Below are positions 34,640 to 47,428 of a stretch of 64,000 bases of DNA, one piece after another (positions within the stretch are counted from its first letter, which is position 1; each line of letters begins with the position of its first letter). A program made the position numbers and the translations under genes. The notes beneath the pieces were generated by a model. The model searched no databases, was not told the origin of the DNA, and worked only from the letters and a program-made list of their open reading frames with translations. Where the stretch lies: NCBI GenBank assembly GCA_964017045.1, contig OZ024806.1, positions 23,235,088-23,299,087 on the forward strand, given 5' to 3'. Source of the stretch: Omphiscola glabra (taxonomy: Eukaryota > Mollusca > Gastropoda > Lymnaeidae).

Positions 34640-37600
34640 CGAAGACGGTATGAAGCATGGGGAAGTATTGATCAAATCAGGGTAGGATGCATGGGGAGGT
34701 ATTGATCAAATCTGGGTAGGATGCCAAACATACATATACATGGAGAGTTCAAATTAATTTTAAAAAATTAATAATTTAAAAGTGTGTTTTGAAAAAAAAG
34801 GTTAGGCGAAAAAAAAAAAGGGGGGGGGTGTTGGGGAGGGGGAGTTACGATCAACAAAAGACTGGAAATATGTAACAACTTGGTTTGTTTAAGTACTTGG
34901 TTTCGTGCCTCATTTTGACCAGAGAGCAGGAATTTATCTACATTGGATGCACTTAACCTATTTATTAATTATTTTTTGTTGAGTGGAAGGGGCGGGGGCT
35001 GTTGGTAACATTATGTTCTTGTGAGCAGAAAGAACGAAGAGATACACACAGTGTACTTAGGAAGGGGGGGGGGATGTGGAGGGACTTCCAACGTGGCTAC
35101 TCCACTGGGCACACATGTTTTTGTACGGATGAGCACGAAGTTAGGCCATCTTATAGTTTCTAATGAATCATGAATATTCTCGCACCGTCTTCTTCCTCTT
35201 CACATTCGACTTCCTGTTGCTGGATCACTTGGAGAAAATAAAACAGCCATGTTTTCATGGTAGGCGGTACAACAAAGATGGCAGAAAAACATATTTACAC
35301 CGGTCGGTGCGCTCTTCCAAACTTTAACCCCTTATCACTGGACTGCATCGGGATGGAGTTAATGTGCTGAGATAATTAAGTGAAATAATGTGCTAAATTA
35401 ATAAGTGGAAAATAATAATAATATGAAATATTGTGATATAACAATAGTTATAATATAGTGATAATAATATGACATGTAAATTAAGTTAAATAATGTGTTA
35501 TTGCTATATTATTATAGTGACATAATGTGATATAATATGAAGTGAAATAATGTGTTAATATATTCACTGGAAACAAGTGCTATAAAAATTAGGTGTAATC
35601 TGTGTTAACTAGTAATTTGCTCATTTCAATTGATGTAAAGGCCTAATATATGAATAGCTCTTTATAAGTATTTAGAGTACAGTGTATCTCAGAGCGATAT
35701 TCTACAAACGAGACATCGCTATCATATCTTGTTGCCTTGCCAAAGCTGGGTAGCCTATATTTTTTTAGAACTGAAAATTGTGAACATAAAACTTAACTCA
35801 CCGAGTTCCGAGCCGAGGCGCCGTTCTAGTTTCCTGCATCAGGCGCCACGTTTGCTTCCTATTATACCGTAGGCCACATTCTGACAAAAGATACGCTACA
35901 TTTTCGGCAATTTGTCCTTATTAAATACAAAAATAAAATGTTTTCCTTTAAAATCGTTTATAAATCTTGTTCCCCTTTCTCAAATAAGAATAAAACAAAT
36001 AAAGGTTGAATTTAAAGCAATAATAAGAAAATCATTCCTCAGATCTTAGTTGTTTTTTAGGCTGTCCTTGCGAAGGGAGATCTCCAACGTGCCGCTTCGC
36101 GGCTCCGATACTCGGGCTTAGAGGGGGGGGGGGTGTGCTTTGAGGAGCGCATAAAGACCTGGTTCTAGCTCGACAGCATGCCGACGCCATTTCCTAAAAT
36201 ACTTTTCAGTTGTTTTTTTAATGCCCCCAACCCATTTACACCTCATTTTTTTATTGGTTGACAGAAAGCACCCAAAGATTTTTTTTTGGTTTTTTTTTTG
36301 TTTTGTTTTTTGTTTTTGTTGTATTTAGGATTGCATACATTTTTGTTGTTGTTGAGTCTAGGCAAATAACCACTATGGGTGGAACAGAAGAGTCCCCACT
36401 TCCTCCCTACCTTCCTAAGGTCATGTTCAGGAGCACGAGGTTTGTTAAGCTCTGAAGTGGGGAGGAGAACTTTCTAAGCTTTTTAGTTTCATTGGGTTCC
36501 AGCTTTCAAGACACTGACTGCGAGTTATTCCCCTTGGGTCGACAGCTTGCTTGCAATCTGAGTCCAGACCGATATTTTCTGGGGGGGGGGGGGGGGGGTT
36601 GGGGGTCAAAATGTCGTTTGCAAAACCGATCCTAACCAGGGTGCCAATCTTTATATTGAGTGACGGCATTTTCGGGCAACTGCAGAAGGGGGGGGGGGGG
36701 GTTTTCGTTGAAAAGGGCTGGCAATAATCTCAGCCCGCTTTGGGCGGCATTAAACCTAGCTACGCCACTGCATGCAGCTTAAAATATAAAATATTCATCC
36801 GATTGTTAAAGCAATAGCTGGATTTAGTTTTCTATTGGTTTTGTGCGTGACTGTATAACTTCAGTAACAAAAGATTTAAAACGAATTTTAAGTGGATTTT
36901 TTGCTGATTCAAGTACCTAGATTGGTTTAAGCCAATATTTGGATGAGATTGATGAGTCACTCACACAACTCATCACACGGCTTACTCTTAAACGTCGGTT
37001 TCAAGAAGTTTATTTTGTACCAGATGGAGTTTTTTTTAAGTTGACCTAGATTTTATTCAAAATTTCTTCAAGAGCTTTAAAAGTATATAAAAACAAACAA
37101 ACAAACAAACAAAACTAAATCTCCCATCCCATAAGCATGAAACTAACAATTTAATGGGGAGAAAAATAGGGGCTACTCTATAACATTTTGATTGAATTAT
37201 TTCTCTTTTTTTTAACTGTGCGGAGTTTGGACCATAAGTGTGAAAGGGCAGTGCATATATTAAATAACACAACGATATGACAATGCACCCACCCCATACC
37301 CCCTTATAACGTTGAATAAAATGTCCATTGAAAAAAACCCTTATATTATAAAATATTTCTAGCAGCTACCCCCCACCCCGTTAAAAGATTGGTACTACAA
37401 AAATTTTGTTTTCAGCTTAATTTTTAAACTGTTACTGTTAAAAAGTTTATACACTCAGTCCTTCAAGACTTCATGAAAGTTGTATAAAGACTAGAAATAA
37501 TAACGTTCCATCAAAACAAGCAAAATTTCATGCAAAAATCTAGTTTGTTCACAAAAAAATAATTTTAGTTTTTAATCATCTAGGCTAATTTCATCAATCT

Positions 37601-38040
37601 GAAACCAGAAATTTTGCGAAAAATAATAGATCTAATTAATTTTTAAAAGACATTAAAAAAAAAGAGGGAACGTTTTTATAACACTGCTCTCTTCCACCCC
37701 ACCCATGTAACACATCATAACAAAATGATAAACCACCCACACCCCATTGGCGTTATATAATGTGTGCACTCTCCCCATTCACTGCACATACTTTTTAGAT
37801 GGGACGATAAATGAACTATTATAAGCAAAGGACAAAATATTTGTTTTTTTCCCTGTACCTTTTAACGTATATAAATATAACTGGTAAAACTATTTGCTCC
37901 GTAGATAGCACAATGGAAGTGTGCTAAATTATTGATAAATTCGAGAAAGGGAGGACTGTGAAGGTGAAAATATGGGAGATAAGAAGGAATGTGTGACAAT
38001 ATCGTGAGACCTATTTCGGGACATTACATACAGAGCTATA
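34640..38040. other. Intergenic DNA without supported gene
   Basis: AT-rich sequence with many G/C runs (for example 34820-34850, 36580-36603, 36688-36702), T-rich 36280-36330, and an AAAC run at 37090-37113. At 36690-36770 a right-end fragment ACCTAGCTACGCCACTG of the CAGTGGCGTAGCTAGG hAT group is visible. Confidence 0.5.
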
Positions 38041-38044
38041 ATAA

Positions 38045-38290
38045 CATCCATCCATCCCTTGGCGCTCCAGCCCATGTAGGTCTTCGGCCTGCCTCACCAC
38101 TTCCTTCCACTCAGACCTAACTGATCATTTTCTTTTCCATACCTGGATTTCCAGCTACAGTTTTCCAGATCATCCATCCATCTAAGCCTGGGTTTGCATT
38201 TGAGCTGGTTTCCTCTGGGGATTTGGTGGCACACCCTCATCACTCCTCTGTCATTTGGCATTCTTTCTAAGTGTCCGTGATAACAGCCAC
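38045..38290 (-). pseudogene. LINE reverse transcriptase C-terminal remnant
   Basis: The minus strand reads ERMPNDRGVMRVCHQIPRG, then KPRLRWMDDLE, followed in shifted frames by WKEVVRQAKTYMG-like residues. This matches the GHV.RM..DR...R......G.RPRGRP..RW.D.V segment found near the end of many RTE/Jockey-type LINE proteins. It is frameshifted and isolated. Confidence 0.65.
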
Positions 38291-38739
38291 GAACAAATCA
38301 ATGCGCTGGGGCCCTACGAATGCCACGAGGTATTGCGAGATCAACATGGGGTTCCTAAAACTAATGGGGCTTTTTTTTAGGTCTATGTATACTTGATACC
38401 TCTTTGTACTTTTTAGAAATTGTAAGGAATTGAGTTGTTTAAAAGTATATGTTTAAAGAACATTCCTTGGCCTGCAGTTTTCACAATCAAATTTAATCAC
38501 GCGTCTATGACTCCGAATCCTGCATGCGCCGGCACGGCTTTATTCTTTCAACGCTGGATAAAGTCCATACGTTAGATCCACGTTTTGTTTTCATTATCTA
38601 ATATATGACATAGACTTAAGGTTTCTTTTTGTTTGCTTTGTTCAGCGTCAACATCCTGGTCTTTCTGTCGGAGTATTCTCTGTACCCTTTGAATTGCCAT
38701 AATTTCTCACAAGGCGGTGAACCTGTTAACATATTTTTA

Positions 38740-39130
38740 AAGGTAGGACGAGCCTGTTGATCCACAGGTGGACGAGTCTATTCAAACTCAGGTGGGTCGA
38801 GCCTGATTATCACACATGATGTGGGACGAGCCTGATTATCTCATAGTTAGGAAGAAGCCCCGACTATATCACATTTGGGAAGAGTCTGTTTATCTCAAAG
38901 GGGAGAAGAGTCTGATTATATGACGCGTGGGACAAGTCTGATTATGTCACGGGCTGGACGAGCTCGATTATCTCGTAGATGGGACAAACCCATTGATCCC
39001 ACTTTTGAAACGTGCTTGTTTATTAAAAAAAGTGGGTCGAGGATTTTGTCCCACTAGTCGGACCAGCCTGTTAATTCCACTGGTGGGGCTAGCTTGTTTA
39101 TCCCACACATGGGACGAGCCTAGTTTTCCC
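38740..39130. repeat. Degenerate minisatellite, unit about 28-32 bp
   Basis: GGGACGAGCCTGATTATCTC-like units with variable spacers, at least ten copies, strongly diverged. Confidence 0.75.
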
Positions 39131-39239
39131 CCCGGGGTGGGGGGTCGGGCATAAGAAGGTAGGAGTGTGGGGCTGGTGACATTTTGTTGAAGGGGTTGGC
39201 CGAAGTCCAACCCTTAGACCGTCGTGAAACCAGAGAGCA

Positions 39240-39400
39240 TCCCAGCCATCCCAACACCCACTATTCCAATTCCAACCCAGTCAGTAATCTCTGCAACCCC
39301 ACACCCACTGCTCCGATTCCAACACCGTCTGTAATCTCTGCAACCCCACACCCACTGCTCCGATTCCAACCCAGTATGTAAGCTCTGCAACCCCCCCCCC
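39240..39400. repeat. 47-bp minisatellite, about 3 copies
   Basis: The unit contains CCGATTCCAACACCGTCTGT, AATCTCTGCAACCCC and ACACCCACTGCT. It is followed by a C-run. Confidence 0.8.
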
Positions 39401-39929
39401 CCCCCGCCTAATGTTCCGAACTACCCCAGACCGTAATCTCATTTCCCCACAGTTCCCATCAAAACGATACACACACATCCGTGTTTACGTGTGTTTGGTC
39501 TTTGGAATTTCTTAACATCAAACCACGCCCTATTGAAAGCCCATCATTCTCGCTAACGACAAAGGAAAATGGTACCATACTACGAGACTGATGAAAGAAA
39601 TTGCGTATGATTTGAAATTTCTCAATTGACAATTAAAAGATTTCTATATTTAAGCTTATGTCGGGAAACTAACTAATTTGTGAATATTACTCCTGTCGGG
39701 TGACTCCTTCACCATTCTTGAATGTCTTGGGTTCTGTAAACATGTTGTTTCCGGGCGATTGAACAGCAGCAATAAATAAAATGGCTTGTCTAAATGAAGT
39801 TACGGTAAAGATTTAAAAAAAAAAAAAAAAAAAGCTAAATTCTGTTTATTTTGTTACAGGATAAGATGGCCATTCTATAATTTATTATCCCAGGACGATG
39901 ATGTAATCTTGGTTTTATAATAGCCTGTA

Positions 39930-40114
39930 CATTGGCGTAACTAGGTCAAGTGCGATCTGGGACGGGACGAGGACTTTGCCCCTCCACCCTTCTTTCCATA
40001 CACACACACACAAACCACTACTACAGTTTGACGAATGAAAAGCCCCTCCATGGAAAGAAAAAAGTTCCGCCCCGGGCGGACCGCATCTCCGCACCCCCCT
40101 CTTCAACGCCACTG
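39930..40114. mobile_element. hAT-type MITE (CAGTGGCG group)
   Basis: It starts CATTGGCGTAACTAGG and ends TTCAACGCCACTG. The flanks AGCCTGTA / AGCTTACA agree at 5 of 8 positions, so the duplication is only tentative. The interior has CCGCCCCGGGCGGACCGC as in related copies. Confidence 0.6.
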
Positions 40115-40644
40115 AGCTTACACCTCCACAAATCACTTACTATTACAAGGCCGAGCGTCGAGTTGCAGTCTCGGCTCCACCTTTTACAGGAGAGCGTTTA
40201 CTAATGTGTTTTTGACCTTCGCTATTGCTCTTTTTGCTACAAGGGCTTCGTTTTTTGCACATCATCTGACTGTGTGATGTCAATTTTCACTGCTGTTCTT
40301 CAGTCGGAATGGTTATTAGCTTGCCATATTCGCTTATTTTAACGTTGTCTGTCTCACAGTATCTTGTACACGTCTTTATAGCCGAGTCGCGGCTCTCCCG
40401 TAATTGTTTCCCTCTCTCCGAATTCTCCATGCAGCAGGCCCCTCTGAATAATGCATGACTCCATCCTCTTTATAGGCCTAGCCAACGAAGGCGCAATAAG
40501 AGTGGAGAACGTTCTGTACATGTCAACAAGTTCCAGAATCCATGTGTTTGGCACTTTTTCTTGACATCGCCTATGCACAGAGTGGGCCGCAGACATCTTA
40601 GTATAGAAGCTGTTGAGTGTCGTGGCTGGCGTATGACATACGGT

Positions 40645-40835
40645 ATCTGATCCGCTCTTCATTGTCACTGAAGGGCATACAGAGCACACATGCCCGATAG
40701 GCGTCCAGTGATCCGCTCTTCATTGCCACTGATGGACATATACAGAGCACACAAGCCTGGTAGGCGCCCAGTGATCCGCTCTCCATTGCCACTGATGGGC
40801 ATACTGAGCACACATGCTTAGTAGACGTTCAGTTT
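40645..40835. repeat. About 61-bp tandem repeat, 3 copies
   Basis: Each copy starts GATCCGCTCT and contains CATTGCCACTGATGG, ACAGAGCACAC and TAGGCG.CCAGT. Minus-strand ORFs over it are artefacts. Confidence 0.85.
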
Positions 40836-41799
40836 TGTCATTTCAACTCACTGACAGAGACTTTAGAATTCTTCCTCTCCCGCTTATTTCTTATTTATGG
40901 ACATGTCTGCTTCTGTCTTTGTGCTCCAGATGGTCACCTCTTCCCCAGTGCGCAGTGTGCTAGAAATATTAGAGCCAATGTATGTGAGGTTCTCCATCAC
41001 AACAGGTTGTATTTCTCAATAGGAATGTTCGGGCGAGCTCAGGTTCTTGCTCAATGACATGTGCCTTGTTTGGCAGACCTTTTTAACGCCTACGCTTTCG
41101 CCGCAGTAACTACGTTTTTAAGCCTAAGACTACGGCGCTAAGACGAACCTGAAAAAACTACGTTTTCGGGAGTTTTTTTTTTTTTGGGGGGGGGGGGGGT
41201 TAATTAAAAATAAATACTTGGGGTGTTTTCAGTAAAAAGTTACCGCCCTTTTTGTGTTAACACGGTAAGCAATCGAAGGAGACCGACATCCTTCAACGAA
41301 TCGGAGAACCATAACTTGTAGATTTCTTTGCGCTAACATATTTAAGCAGCCGAGTAGATTTCCTGACATATCGTGTATTTTTATTGTCCCCCCCCCCCCG
41401 GCAAAAACGTGTGGAGAAGGGGCACATAGTGATACAATTTGATTTAAGCTTATTTCATAATAAGGAATATAATTTAAAAGTATTCTTTTTTTTGTTGTTA
41501 TTTCCCAATTTGCACACCACGCCCATGCCATCCCCCCACCCCAACCATTTTAAACAAATATATGCGAACGCTTGGATTTTTATAATCCTCATTGGAGTAG
41601 GTTGATCGCCATTGGAGTGGCTAAGGTAGTGCCGCCCGGGGCGGGCCAAGATTATTACCGCTCCTCTTTCACGAGAACAACTCGACAGTTGGCCCGAAAA
41701 GGACGCCCCTCAATATAGAGAAAAAAAAACGTGCCAACCGGGCGCCTACTCCATCCACCCTTGCTACGTCATAGGCTATCGACACCCCACCCCTATATC

Positions 41800-42152
41800 C
41801 GTTAATGCCTTGCGCTTAGTCCTTATGAAAACCCAAAGCCGTCTCGAAACTCTTCAAGAAATATATCAACCATCACAGCCTTCAAAACTGCACTCAAAAC
41901 ACATCTCTTTAAACTCTACTATCCCGACTGCTTTCCCTTCTGACCGTTAAACGATGCTGCTGGGTGCCGTCCATGGCTTCACATGCAAATTGTTATGGAA
42001 TGGTTGGGCGAATACACATTTGTTTTGTTTTATTTTTTAAATTAATTTAAGTTAATGTTTAAGTTCATGATTATGTTTGTACAGCGTGGTGAGCCCAGCC
42101 CTAGGCTGGGGTACCACGCTACAGAAAACTACACAATAATAATAATAAATCC
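41800..42152 (+). mobile_element. LINE 3' end with terminal hairpin and AAT tail
   Basis: The coding tail reads SRNSSRNISTITAFKTALKT then HLFKLYYPDCFPF and a stop. This is the FK.ALKTHLF motif that ends the reverse transcriptase ORF of CR1/L2-like LINEs. A 3' UTR of about 200 bases ends in a strong hairpin and an AATAATAATAAT tail. The copy is 5'-truncated. Confidence 0.78.
42083..42120 (+). other. LINE 3' terminal hairpin
   Basis: AGCGTGGT pairs with ACCACGCT and, inside, CCCAGCC pairs with GGCTGGG around a CTA loop. GAG and GT form an internal bulge. It sits 15-20 bases before the AAT tail, where a reverse transcriptase would begin copying. Confidence 0.8.
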
Positions 42153-42833
42153 ACACATGCACACAAAGAAACGGGACACCGTTTATTGGGTCCGAAAGCC
42201 TTTCATTCAATAGAGAGATGAGAAAGTTTCATTGACTGTGAGGAAAGCCGCATTGAAAGTAAACAGCCAGTCTTTAATATTCTTACGGACGTTGTGAGGT
42301 CAGGCTTTAAAACTGTCGTTTTACTTCCTGGTTTTGTATAGAAAAGCGGACACAAATGTCTAAGCAGATTTTGGAAAGTACGTCTGGCTAGAGTTTATAG
42401 CACAAAAAGACGAAATTTGTTTCTTTTTAAATTAACCGTTTGACTGCGTCCCCCTCCCCCAATTTTTTTTTTTTACTAGTAGAATATTTGAGTGGGGAAA
42501 TAGAACAGGTCCATTGGGAAGCTGTCAAGTCTACCCATGTTTTAATAAGACGGCATTGCCTGAGTGGTAAAGCCATGGAAATATAACGGTGGAAGGGGAA
42601 GCATGAAGTAATTAGTCCTCGAGGACGTAAAACAGATTGAAAGACTCAAAACTGTGAGTCTGTCATGAACTGGGAGAATGCGGTAACACGGATCGGATGC
42701 GGAAATAAGACATTTATCGAGCGGACAACTCAGCGGCTTATCTAGAGTTTGTGCCGCCTTGGGCGATCCTTATGCCTGCCAGTCCGCCCCCCCCCCCCAG
42801 TTAAAAAATACAATACAATACAATTAAGACCAG

Positions 42834-43018
42834 CAGTGGCGTAGCGAGCTTAACTCGCGCCCGGGGCACAATACCTTTTTTGCGCCCCCAAATACCTTTT
42901 TAGCGCCCCCTTTTCGAAAACCATACAGTATTATAGTAAAATATACCATTTGGCGCCCCTTTGTGAGTAGCGCCCGGGGCATGATGCCCCCCTTGCCCCC
43001 CCCCTCACTACGCCCCTG
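42834..43018. mobile_element. hAT-type MITE (CAGTGGCGTAGCGAG subfamily), copy 1
   Basis: It starts CAGTGGCGTAGCGAGCTTAA and ends CCTCACTACGCCCCTG, with a perfect 8-bp duplication AAGACCAG (42826-42833, 43019-43026). It is about 90% alike by eye to 50187-50371. It lies 125 bases from the hAT element at 43143. Confidence 0.92.
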
Positions 43019-43142
43019 AAGACCAGTGCTTGGACTACTCTGACCATTCGGACTACGTGACATTGGTCAATTCTAAAATTACAATGAATTCGGTCCCAAT
43101 ATTTTACTTGAAGGTATTTAAAGCAAAACGAATTGATTCAAG

Positions 43143-44868
43143 CAAGGGCGTAGCTAGGGTTGGTGTCATCCGGTTGCTGTAAACTCATGTTGTCCCCCAC
43201 CCCCCTACCACGACTTCCACGATGGATTTCTTCTTGTTCTTGTCAAAATAAGTCCTCAGTATAACAATGACAAGAACAGAAAGAAATGAATTGAAGTCTA
43301 TGAGGTAAATGTATTTTAGAACTGTAACAACGTTAAATTATACTTATTTAATAAAAATTTACTTTACATAAAATTAACCTTTGCTGGTCTTCAAAGCTGC
43401 AAACCTGTCAATCATTTGTTCAAATTCAATATCCTTAAACGTATCACTTTCAAGTGATAGTAGAGTCAGATCAGAAAACTTGACAGTCCCATGGTGGATC
43501 ATAAATAGTTCTTGATAAGCCTTCGTTTTGAAAAGCTCCGCTAACATGAAGACAGTGATCGTAAGAAACAATTGAAGGCTTAGCGAGAGTATTGGAAGAG
43601 ATTCTAGGAAGTCCCATTCAGCCATGAATTTCAAAACATCAAATACTGACCAGTCCATGACTTTGTGAAATTCAATATCAACCGCCTTTAGGTTTCTTCT
43701 AGGCATTGGTATTTCTTTTAAAAGCTCCTCTTCTGATAACTCATCATAGAAAGGGGTCAACTTTGGAACGGGCACCAGAGACTCTTCCTCGCTCGCTCAT
43801 AGTAGACTACTGGGTTGAACAGCCCCAGACATGTCTGTTACTTCTCTGATCGCTGATGCTCTTATCTGGAGTTCAGAATGAAAGCGATCAACACACCTAA
43901 GAAAGCCCCTACTGTTTTCTTCTCACGGAGAGATAGAGAGTCCAGCATCTATTAAATTTTCTGCTGCCATTCGCTTCTTTAACCTTAATCTTCTCTCTAC
44001 CGAAATTCCAAAAAATGGGTTGATTTTAGAATTGACTTTTCAATTGCATGTTCCACCAAGTGACAGCGCTTCTCGGCAAGAAACAATCTTGAGGCCTCTA
44101 GGTTGGTCACCACTTTGTCAAGGGTAAAGCCTTTAGTCTGCAAATACAGCTGTGTAAGATTAACTTTCTCGAGTAGATCAGCTCAAAGGTAAAGGTAGCA
44201 GATAAGAGTGAAATCACAGACAGCATGTAAAAGACCTTGTACTGTATGACAATCGTGTTCAACTGTTAAAGAGTTGTGCTAGTGATGAATCGGCGAAAAT
44301 ATTAGTATTTGAGTTTTTCTGGGTTTTGATTAGGTTTCAAAAACATTTTTTTAAATAAATGAAATTAATTTAAATTAATTAACAAAAGATATTAGAAAAT
44401 TTAGTAAAACATTTTTGTTAACCCTATAAATGGGTAAAATTTAATAAAATGTCATTTTTAAAAATGTTTTTAATTTTTTCCGATTCTATTCATGTACTTG
44501 GAATCGCCCGACCACATCATATTTGGTATCAATAGAAAGTTTTATTTCTCAGAATTTAGATAATTATATCTTCTTGTTACTTAAGAAAGTTACCGAAAAC
44601 TTCAATCGGCATTGAATCATGATCAAAACGGCGTTATTCTGACCTAATTATAAGATCACTTCATTTCTGACGCATCAACCTTGAACTTTTAATAAAGCAC
44701 ATGGGCCACATGTGTGGAAATTTACATGTGATCGGTTATCCTTTTATGAAATTCGCTTAGACCGAGCAGTGTGTGTTCTGTAAATAAGCAATTTTTCAAG
44801 TTGGTTTCATCCCCTGGGATGGTGTCACCTGGTGCGGTCTGCCCCCGCACCCCCTAGCTACGCCACTG
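43143..44868 (-). mobile_element. hAT transposon with TIRs, target duplication and transposase remains
   Basis: The left end CAAGGGCGTAGCTAGGG is inverted at the right end as CCTAGCTACGCCACTG. Flanking 8-mers GATTCAAG (43135-43142) and GATTCAAC (44869-44876) agree at 7 of 8. Between them lies a minus-strand ZMYM1-like hAT transposase remnant. Length is about 1.73 kb, shorter than a complete element, and the ORF is broken. Its ends match those of the MITEs at 42834, 45099 and 50187, so it is a plausible relative of the element that mobilised them. Confidence 0.82.
43374..44185 (-). pseudogene. hAT transposase C-terminal remnant (ZMYM1-like)
   Basis: Reading the minus strand from 44185: DLLEKVNLTQLYLQTKGFTL, DKVVTNLEASRLFLAEKRC, then stops and frameshifts. 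The last 133 codons (43775-43374) contain SLQLFLTITVFMLAELF, KFSDLTLLSLESD and DIEFEQMIDRFAALK. This is the layout of hAT dimerisation domains (L.IFLT..VS.A..ER.FS.LK, then L..L.LLS.E). The usual SCERSFSKLK is mutated to MLAELFKTK, so the protein cannot be functional. Confidence 0.78.
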
Positions 44869-45098
44869 GATTCAACAATAGGCAATATATAGAATATAGC
44901 AATTTTTTCAAGGTTGATATTTCGAAGGACGTAGTATTTACTATTTCTTTCGGAAACTAAAACCCGTGTTTTTTTTGTTTTTTACATTCATGACGTTATG
45001 AGCTGTCGACAGAAAGAGTCGACCGGGGCGGACCCCCTGTCCCGCTTTCCTAAACAGCCTACTCTACCGTCTTCTAATCAATGCTATTTGTTTCTATA

Positions 45099-45248
45099 CA
45101 GTGGCCCCGCTAGAGTTGGTGCCGCCTCGGGTGGGTCAAACTTCTGCTGCCCACTTCCATAAAAAATGCATTTGGCCGAAAATGCCACACCTCCATACAC
45201 AGAAAAAAATGACGCCCCCGCCCCCCACACTGAATTCATACGCCACTG
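45099..45248. mobile_element. hAT-type MITE (CAGTGGC group)
   Basis: It starts CAGTGGCCCCGCTAGAGTTG and ends TCATACGCCACTG, flanked by TTTCTATA / TTTTTATA (7 of 8; 45091-45098, 45249-45256). Confidence 0.82.
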
Positions 45249-46206
45249 TTTTTATACATATCAAGAATACAACTTTTCACAAGTTGGGTGGGTGTGCAGC
45301 CTTGACCATGTCATTCGTGCACTTGTATAGAGACTCTCGGTTGAAAAGCGTTAACATAACGAAGAATTAAAAATTATATTATTATGTCAGTGGTCTGAAA
45401 AGGTTTTTAAAATATATTTTTATTTAAATTAAAAAAATTAAAACATACATGTGTGACTTATAATAAGTTATAAGGCGCGTTCCCTTTTGCAGTTCCGACG
45501 AGTCCATTTAAATGATCTATTTTTAACATCATACTTTGACTTATAATAATTTATTCAGAAAAATTTTAAACATTTTGACGAATGTAGCCTAATTATCGGA
45601 TGCTACTAATATTTCTTAGCTTGACATTTTCACGTATGTATTTATTAAGTTTCTGACCGTTGGGGTACAATGCATAGTCATGTCTTAGACAAAGTTTAAT
45701 TTTTGTCTTTCAGCAAAGTAATGCCAAATATATTTAAAGCCCTCCCCCAATTCAGGGCAGTCGCGTGGCTCTTGGAGGCTACCCTGGCCCTTACATATCT
45801 GACCCCCCCCCCAACTCCCGCGTCGGCTTTACCCTCAGCACTCCCCCATTCCCCCGGCTTTCCCCCAAAATAACTTCGCCGAGCCAAACTGAAGAATCGT
45901 TCGCCTCTTCAGTCCTGCGTCTGTTCCGAGAGTTCTTGTTGAATGAAGATTAGAAAGTACACATGACCATGACATTCACAGCACAATGTTTCGTATTATT
46001 TGAGCGAACACTGTGACTATTTTCAGTACTACGCCCACAGGCACCGTAGAATAGAAATATTGCTATAAGATAAATACCTCTCTGATGGGATTCCCAAACT
46101 TTTATTGAAGTATGAAAGTTGTTCCTGTTTTTTTTTATATATATTAAATTTTTACTTTTCACATGGTTTCTCTGTGTTGAAAAAGTGGGGAGAACAACAA
46201 CAACAA

Positions 46207-46240
<34 letters not shown>

Positions 46241-46408
46241 GTTGGGGGGGGGGGGGGGGATGGTAAAATGTGTTTATTTTTTTAAATGTTGTATAACCCA
46301 CTTAATTTATCAAATTTCCCTGCTACATAACATGGGCGTGATTGAGACAGTGGCCGCAATTAAATCAATTTTTATAAACTTTGGGGGAGGGTTGGTAATC
46401 CTGTAGTA

Positions 46409-46598
46409 CAGCGGCTCTCAACCTGTGGGTCGCGACCCCTTTAGGGGTCGAACGACCCTTTCCCAGGGGTCGCCTAAGGAAAACACATAAACTCTACAGT
46501 TATGAAGTAGCAACGAAAATAATTTTATGGCTGGGGGTCGCCACGCCATAAGAAACTGTATTAAATGGTCGCGGGGTTAGAAAGGTTGAGAACCGCTG
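46409..46598 (+). mobile_element. SPIN-like hAT MITE, copy 1
   Basis: It starts CAGCGGCTCTCAACCTGTGG then GTCGCGACCCC, and ends GGTTGAGAACCGCTG. Flanks CTGTAGTA / CTTTAGTA agree at 7 of 8. Sequence and ends match my memory of the SPIN (Space Invader) non-autonomous family of hAT transposons. Confidence 0.85.
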
Positions 46599-46807
46599 CT
46601 TTAGTAGATGCTGGTTGGGGGTAGGGTTTACCAGGGCCGGCCCTACAGTTGCTGGCGCCCCGGGCAAGCTTAACTTTGGCGCCCCTTTCAAGTATTATCA
46701 TAAAGATTTTTGCAAGGAAATCTAAGGGTTATGTAATGAGTTTATTGACGAGGATATTTTTTTTAAACACACAACTAACAATAATATTTTTTGTCTTAAC
46801 TTTTATT

Positions 46808-46915
46808 TGGGCATTATAAACAATTAGCCTATCTTGGGCAGTATGAACAATTTGCCTATCTTTGACAGTATGAAAAATTAGCCTATCTTGGACATTATGA
46901 AAAGTTAGCCTACCG
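46808..46915. repeat. 27-bp tandem repeat, 4 copies
   Basis: The unit is CAATTAGCCTATCTTGGGCA then GTATGAA. Confidence 0.85.
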
Positions 46916-47232
46916 ATGACATTTTTGTTCTAGTCTTTAGATCAACAAATATTTTTTTACTGAACTTTCTATATTTATATTCTTTACAAAATCATTATCT
47001 ATAGACAAAATTGACAAAGAATTCATTCTGTCTGGAGACATGGATGTTCGTAAATATGTTTATATAAGCTTTAGCGGCTACGGTAATAGGTATTGTAAGC
47101 ACCACATAGTGTTTATGAATTAACGGGCTCTATTGGAAGCTTTACATCATAAGGAAATATTCTTTGGCTATATCTAGTTCAGTAATCCATTAATATCGCC
47201 ATTTTCATGCTACCTTGACTTATTCTCTAGAC

Positions 47233-47428
47233 CAGCGGTTCTCAACCTGTGGGTCGCGACCCTTTTGGGCGTCGAACTACCCTATCACAGGGGATGCCTA
47301 AGACCATCGAAAAACACATATAATCTACAGTTATAAAGTAGCAACGAAAATAATTTTGTGGTTGAGGACGCCACAACATGAGGAACTGTAGTAAAAAGTC
47401 GCGGCATTAGGGAGGTTGAGAACCACTT
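47233..47428 (+). mobile_element. SPIN-like hAT MITE, copy 2
   Basis: It starts CAGCGGTTCTCAACCTGTGG and ends GGTTGAGAACCACTT. Flanks CTCTAGAC / CTTTAAAC agree at 6 of 8. It includes GATGCCTAAGACCATCG and AATAATTTTGTGGTTGAGG, as in the SPIN consensus I remember. It ends 160 bases before the 51-bp array. Confidence 0.8.
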
